Part shown: one piece after another, positions 6,587 to 9,144 of the stretch
Layout: the number at the start of each line of letters is the position of its first letter
Position numbering within the stretch: position 1 is the first letter of the stretch
Origin: Candidatus Sulfotelmatobacter sp.
Lineage (GTDB): Bacteria > Acidobacteriota > Terriglobia > Terriglobales > Acidobacteriaceae
DNA: 9,144 bases
Direction of reading: 5' to 3'
Assembly (NCBI GenBank): GCA_030037575.1
Contig: JASHRB010000230.1
Location: 1-9,144, forward strand
Program-made: the position numbers and the translations under genes
The notes under the pieces: generated by a model
The model's input: only the letters and a program-made list of their open reading frames with translations
Told to the model about the DNA's origin: nothing
Database searches by the model: none

Positions 6587-6849
6587 TTTCCCTTTTCTTT
6601 GGTTGGAAAGAGCGAGGAGCCACTGCGTCATAAGCGGTCGAACCCGATCACCTCCTGGAGAAAAGCGTGGGCAGAACGCTAGAATCGAAACGCATAGCCT
6701 GGCCCCGGATTTTCCTGGTCGTCGCCATCCTAGCAAAGCCGCCCCCGGTCACTCTGCAAGAGCGAGATTCTCCCCTTCAAACAGGAGCGGCAACCCGGAC
6801 TTCTCGGCTGAAAATTAGCGGCTGTTTCTAAAAGAATGCGTTTTTTTAT
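6587..6849. other. intergenic stretch without a supported gene
   Basis: No convincing gene is visible. A GTG at 6667, with GGAG upstream, opens a 54-codon frame to TAA 6829-6831 that contains a hydrophobic segment RIFLVVAIL after a basic start, like the N-terminus of a membrane-anchored protein, but the rest is low-complexity and it is probably a remnant or chance. A run of seven T at 6841-6847 is not preceded by a good hairpin, so I do not call it a terminator. Confidence 0.3.
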
Positions 6850-7010
6850 GGTCCACAGGCAAAGCTTCCCATGAGCGGACCGGCGATATAGACTAGAGCG
6901 AATCAAACATCGGTGAAGGAGTTCACCGTTAACCGCCATCCCCATCCGGATGGCTGATGACTCCTGACAAGAGGATCCTTGTCTCGGGAGTCGTTGCCCG
7001 GCAAGTATCC
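6850..7010 (+). repeat. structured intergenic repeat, copy A
   Basis: Copy A shares with copy B (8031-8192) a 25-nt identical block (6904-6928 versus 8084-8108) and many shorter blocks in the same order, such as GGATGGCTGATG and TTGTCTCGGG. Four hairpins follow one another: H1 GGTCC/GGACC (6850-6854 with 6877-6881), H2 CGGTGAA/TTCACCG around GGAG (6911-6928), H3 GCCATCC/GGATGGC (6935-6954), and H4 GACTCC..GACAAG with CTTGTC..GGAGTC (6959-6992, with a small bulge). Weaker similarity to copy B extends to about 7090. It ends about 220 nt before the gntR start, so it could be part of the gntR leader, or a small mobile element on either strand. No match to a named riboswitch came to mind. Confidence 0.7.
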
Positions 7011-7231
7011 CCACATTCTTGATCTCTGAGCACGATGTTCTCGAGTCGCGTTCTGGGCGATTGCTTTCGAGGTGCTGCGTTTCTGTTCGACCTTGAGAAC
7101 GAAAGGTGACCGGGGGCCCAATGATGCGAAACAATCGGACGCTTCGAAATACGGCTGTAGGTGATTTCCCGGAATGCGGAATCGACAACAAAAGTGGCGG
7201 TTGCGGACTGGCCAAGTCGGAAAGCCCGGTG

Positions 7232-7924
7232 ATGATGCCCCGGAATAGAATGTATCAACGAGCAGCCGAGCAGATCGAGACCTTCATCGTGAGGCATCTC
7301 AATCCGGGCGACAAACTCCCTCCTGAACGCGATCTTGCCAAGAGGCTGGCACTCAGTCGCAGTTCGATACGCGACGGCATTCGAGCGTTGGAGATCATCG
7401 GTTTGGTCGAACCTCATCAAGGTGCAGGTACCTTCATTCGCGAGTGCTCTACCAGTTCCCTCACGAAGCCTTTAACGGCTTTGCTTATGCGCCGGACAAC
7501 TCAGGTCGGGGAACTGCTGGATTTTCGCAAGATGCTGGAGCCGGGACTGGCAGGACGCGCGGCGGCTCAGGCTTCGAGTGAGCAGATCGCGAAGATGGAG
7601 GAGATCTTGCATCGACAGTGCGAAAAGGTAGGCAATGCCGAGATGGCAATCGAGGAGGACTCCGAGTTCCATTACATGCTGGCCATGGCTGCCAACAACA
7701 TCGTGGTATTGAGAGTATTGGATGTGCTCACGGAATTACTGCGAGAAACGCACACACATTTCTTGCAGGTTGACGGCCGTCCTCGGCAATCGCTTGCCGG
7801 GCACAGACGAATTCTCATGGCCATCAAGCGGCACGATGCCGTGGCCGCAGAGACGGCCATGGCGCGGCATATCGAAGAGATTGAGGCGATGGTCCTCAAT
7901 TCTCCGCGATATGCAGTCGGATGA
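7232..7924 (+). CDS. GntR-family transcriptional regulator, FadR subfamily
   Basis: The frame is open from 7106, but I choose ATG 7232 (230 residues): GGAAAG lies 7 nt upstream and the DNA-binding domain starts at once. Residues 6-70 form the winged HTH (YQRAAEQIETFIV, GDKLPPERDLAKRLALSRSS, RDGIRALEIIGLVEPHQGAG). Residues 92-220 form an all-helical FCD ligand domain with the full metal-ligand set of this subfamily: D143 and H147 (EEDSEFHYML), H191 (GHRRIL) and H213 (ARHIEEIE). Such regulators are usually repressors of sugar-acid, fatty-acid or hexose catabolism that release DNA on binding a carboxylate or sugar acid. The broken fucP locus upstream is an obvious candidate target, but that is inference. 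It is intact while the permease is not. Repeats A and B flank it. Confidence 0.93.
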   Translation: MMPRNRMYQRAAEQIETFIVRHLNPGDKLPPERDLAKRLALSRSSIRDGIRALEIIGLVEPHQGAGTFIRECSTSSLTKPLTALLMRRTTQVGELLDFRKMLEPGLAGRAAAQASSEQIAKMEEILHRQCEKVGNAEMAIEEDSEFHYMLAMAANNIVVLRVLDVLTELLRETHTHFLQVDGRPRQSLAGHRRILMAIKRHDAVAAETAMARHIEEIEAMVLNSPRYAVG

Positions 7925-8030
7925 TTCGCGGCCCGGCGGAACAGAGAAAGAGCCCGATCGCAGGACAGGACTACCGGCTTGGGTGGTGAAATTCAAGTTT
8001 TTGAAAATATACGACTTTGGCCGGTTGTCG

Positions 8031-8192
8031 CCGGTCGGCGGGCTTTCCCTGAGTGGATCGGACAAGACCGAATCCAAGCTAAGCAAACATCGGTGAAGGA
8101 GTTCACCGCCAACTGCCATTCCCGGCCGGGATGGCTGATGCCTCCTGAGAGCAGGATTCTTGTCTCGGGCGTCGTCTTCCCCGGCAAGCATC
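8031..8192 (+). repeat. structured intergenic repeat, copy B
   Basis: Copy B lies 107 nt after gntR in the same orientation as copy A; equivalent positions are 1180 nt apart. Hairpins: H1 CCGGTC/GATCGG (8031-8036 with 8056-8061), H2 CGGTGAA/TTCACCG (8091-8108, identical to A), H3 GCCAT-CCC/GGGATGGC around GGCC (8115-8135), and H4 CCTGAGA/TCTCGGG (8144-8150 with 8163-8169). In H1 a T-G pair of copy A is C-G here and a G-C pair is G-T, so pairing is kept despite change; H4 pairs in a different register from A. A CCCGGCAAG-ATCCC block follows in both copies. Confidence 0.7.
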
Positions 8193-8357
8193 CCACACAG
8201 TTTCGGTTTGAGGTTCTCTATGCGGGACAGTGATGGCTTGCCTTCCGCGATAAGGTTCTTCGCTCGGACCACTTGTGCCGAGGGCGGCGGACCTGGTAGG
8301 TACCTGTGACCACAGTGGCTCTCATAAACAAGCTGCTTTATGCCTAAGGTTCGAGAA

Positions 8358-9144
8358 ATGAATTCAAGCGCCCAGCATGAACTGGAGACGGTAGTTCCGG
8401 TGTTGATTGCGGCGCTGAAGAACAGTAGCCGGCGAGTTCGCAAAGACGCCGCGGATGCATTGGCGAGAATTGGACCACTGGAAGTGGTTACAGCAGCTCT
8501 TAGGGATGCGTTGCAAGGTGAAAACCAAACGATCCGCTATGGGGCGACACAAGCTCTATGCGGGATCGATCTTCGATCTCAAGACACGTTGGACGAAGTG
8601 ACGCGTGCCTTGAGCGACTCGATCGAATGTGTCCGGTTCGGCGCCGCTCGGGTCTTAGTGCATTGGGGACCGCTCGCGAGCGCCGCGGTCCCGCAACTCC
8701 TGTCCGCGCTGCATGACCGCAGTGAAAGAGTTCGCGCCGAAGCCCTGAAGGCGCTTGGGGGGATGGGCCGAACCGCCGACCTCCCGCTACCCATCCTGAT
8801 TGACGCGATGACGGACGGAAGCGAAATTGTGTCTTCGCAAGCGGTCACCACGTTGACCTATCTCGTCCAACAAGAAGAGACCGTTCCTGCAGAGCTTATG
8901 CAAGCGTCGCAGAGCACGAATGCAACGATTCGACTGGGGACGACCACCGTACTCGGACGTCTTGGGCAAAAGGCTGTGTCGTTTCTTGCCAGCCTCATGA
9001 ACCGCCTGCAGGATGAGGACGTCCGCGTCCGCCGCGCCGCAATAGTGGCTATCGAGCGTCTTGGCTTCCTACCTGAAACCGCGGTTTCTCCCTTGATTGA
9101 AGCGCTGGGCGATGCAGAACCTTGTGTCCGTCAGCTGGCCTCCC
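8358..9144 (+). CDS. HEAT-repeat protein (5' part, runs off the window)
   Basis: The frame runs from ATG 8358 to the end of the window without a stop, giving 262 codons. AAGG lies 8 nt upstream of 8358; an in-frame ATG at 8340 has no such site and is less likely. The protein consists of HEAT-like helix pairs of about 30-37 residues: VPVLIAALKNSSRRVRKDAA, the VTRALSDSIECVRFGAARVL unit, VPQLLSALHDRSERVRAEAL, the ILIDAMTDGSEIVSSQAV unit, LMNRLQDEDVRVRRAAIVAI and VSPLIEALGDAEPCVRQLAS. The motif D--VR--A at the start of the second helix recurs throughout, as in PBS-lyase/HEAT_2 families. No signal peptide is seen. Such solenoids bind partner proteins; some cyanobacterial relatives are bilin lyases, but nothing here points to that. 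It differs in sequence from the helical-repeat protein at 864-1661. Confidence 0.9.
   Translation, partial: MNSSAQHELETVVPVLIAALKNSSRRVRKDAADALARIGPLEVVTAALRDALQGENQTIRYGATQALCGIDLRSQDTLDEVTRALSDSIECVRFGAARVLVHWGPLASAAVPQLLSALHDRSERVRAEALKALGGMGRTADLPLPILIDAMTDGSEIVSSQAVTTLTYLVQQEETVPAELMQASQSTNATIRLGTTTVLGRLGQKAVSFLASLMNRLQDEDVRVRRAAIVAIERLGFLPETAVSPLIEALGDAEPCVRQLAS

Noticed and set aside
6841..6847. Run of seven T as a rho-independent terminator of the small gene.
   Set aside because: I found no stable GC-rich hairpin directly before it and it is over 250 nt after the stop codon.
6903..7420. Minus-strand open frames across repeat A and the gntR start.
   Set aside because: They are antisense to a clearly real GntR gene or consist of repeat sequence; any coding signal would be a remnant and is treated under the repeat finding.
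6850..8192. CRISPR array or tandem repeat explanation for the repeats.
   Set aside because: Only two good copies, 1180 nt apart with a gene between, no regular spacers and no cas genes.

Overview
The window looks like an accessory, partly decaying stretch of a free-living bacterial chromosome with moderately high G+C. The gene mix (a FucP-type sugar permease, a FadR-type GntR regulator, many helical-repeat proteins, a J-domain/Sel1 gene pair, short structured repeats) would fit an Acidobacteriota-like soil bacterium. That assignment is an impression from gene content, not a demonstrated result.

Layout. Positions 1-137 (+) hold the 3' end of a proton-pump membrane subunit (NuoL/HyfB type). 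Directly after it lie a 23-codon universal-stress-protein start and a badly frameshifted 3' part of a copper-type P-ATPase gene (144-835), both dead. From 4156 down to 864 the minus strand carries a probable operon: promoter near 4127-4156, a J-domain coiled-coil protein (3958-3119), a TPR/Sel1-repeat protein (3122-2241, ATGA overlap), remnants of a higB-higA toxin-antitoxin pair (2150-1702), and a helical-repeat protein (1661-864) that proves to be an internal tandem duplication with a 127-residue period.

From 6361 down to 4529 on the minus strand lies a broken sugar-uptake locus: a fucP-like permease with two or three frameshifts, one in a run of seven C, plus unrecognised coding-like stretches on both sides. 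On the plus strand follow a 68-codon small gene (6380-6586), an intact FadR-type GntR regulator (7232-7924) and the first 262 codons of a HEAT-repeat protein (8358 to the window end).

The most unusual feature is a repeat family of about 150 nt: two good copies (A 6850-7010, B 8031-8192) in direct orientation on either side of gntR, and a diverged third copy (C 4229-4315). Each good copy can fold into four successive hairpins, and where the copies differ several stems are still paired. I recognise no named element in it. Five long reading frames here are intact while copA, usp, higA, higB and fucP are broken, so the breaks look like real gene decay rather than poor sequence, except possibly the frameshift in the C run.
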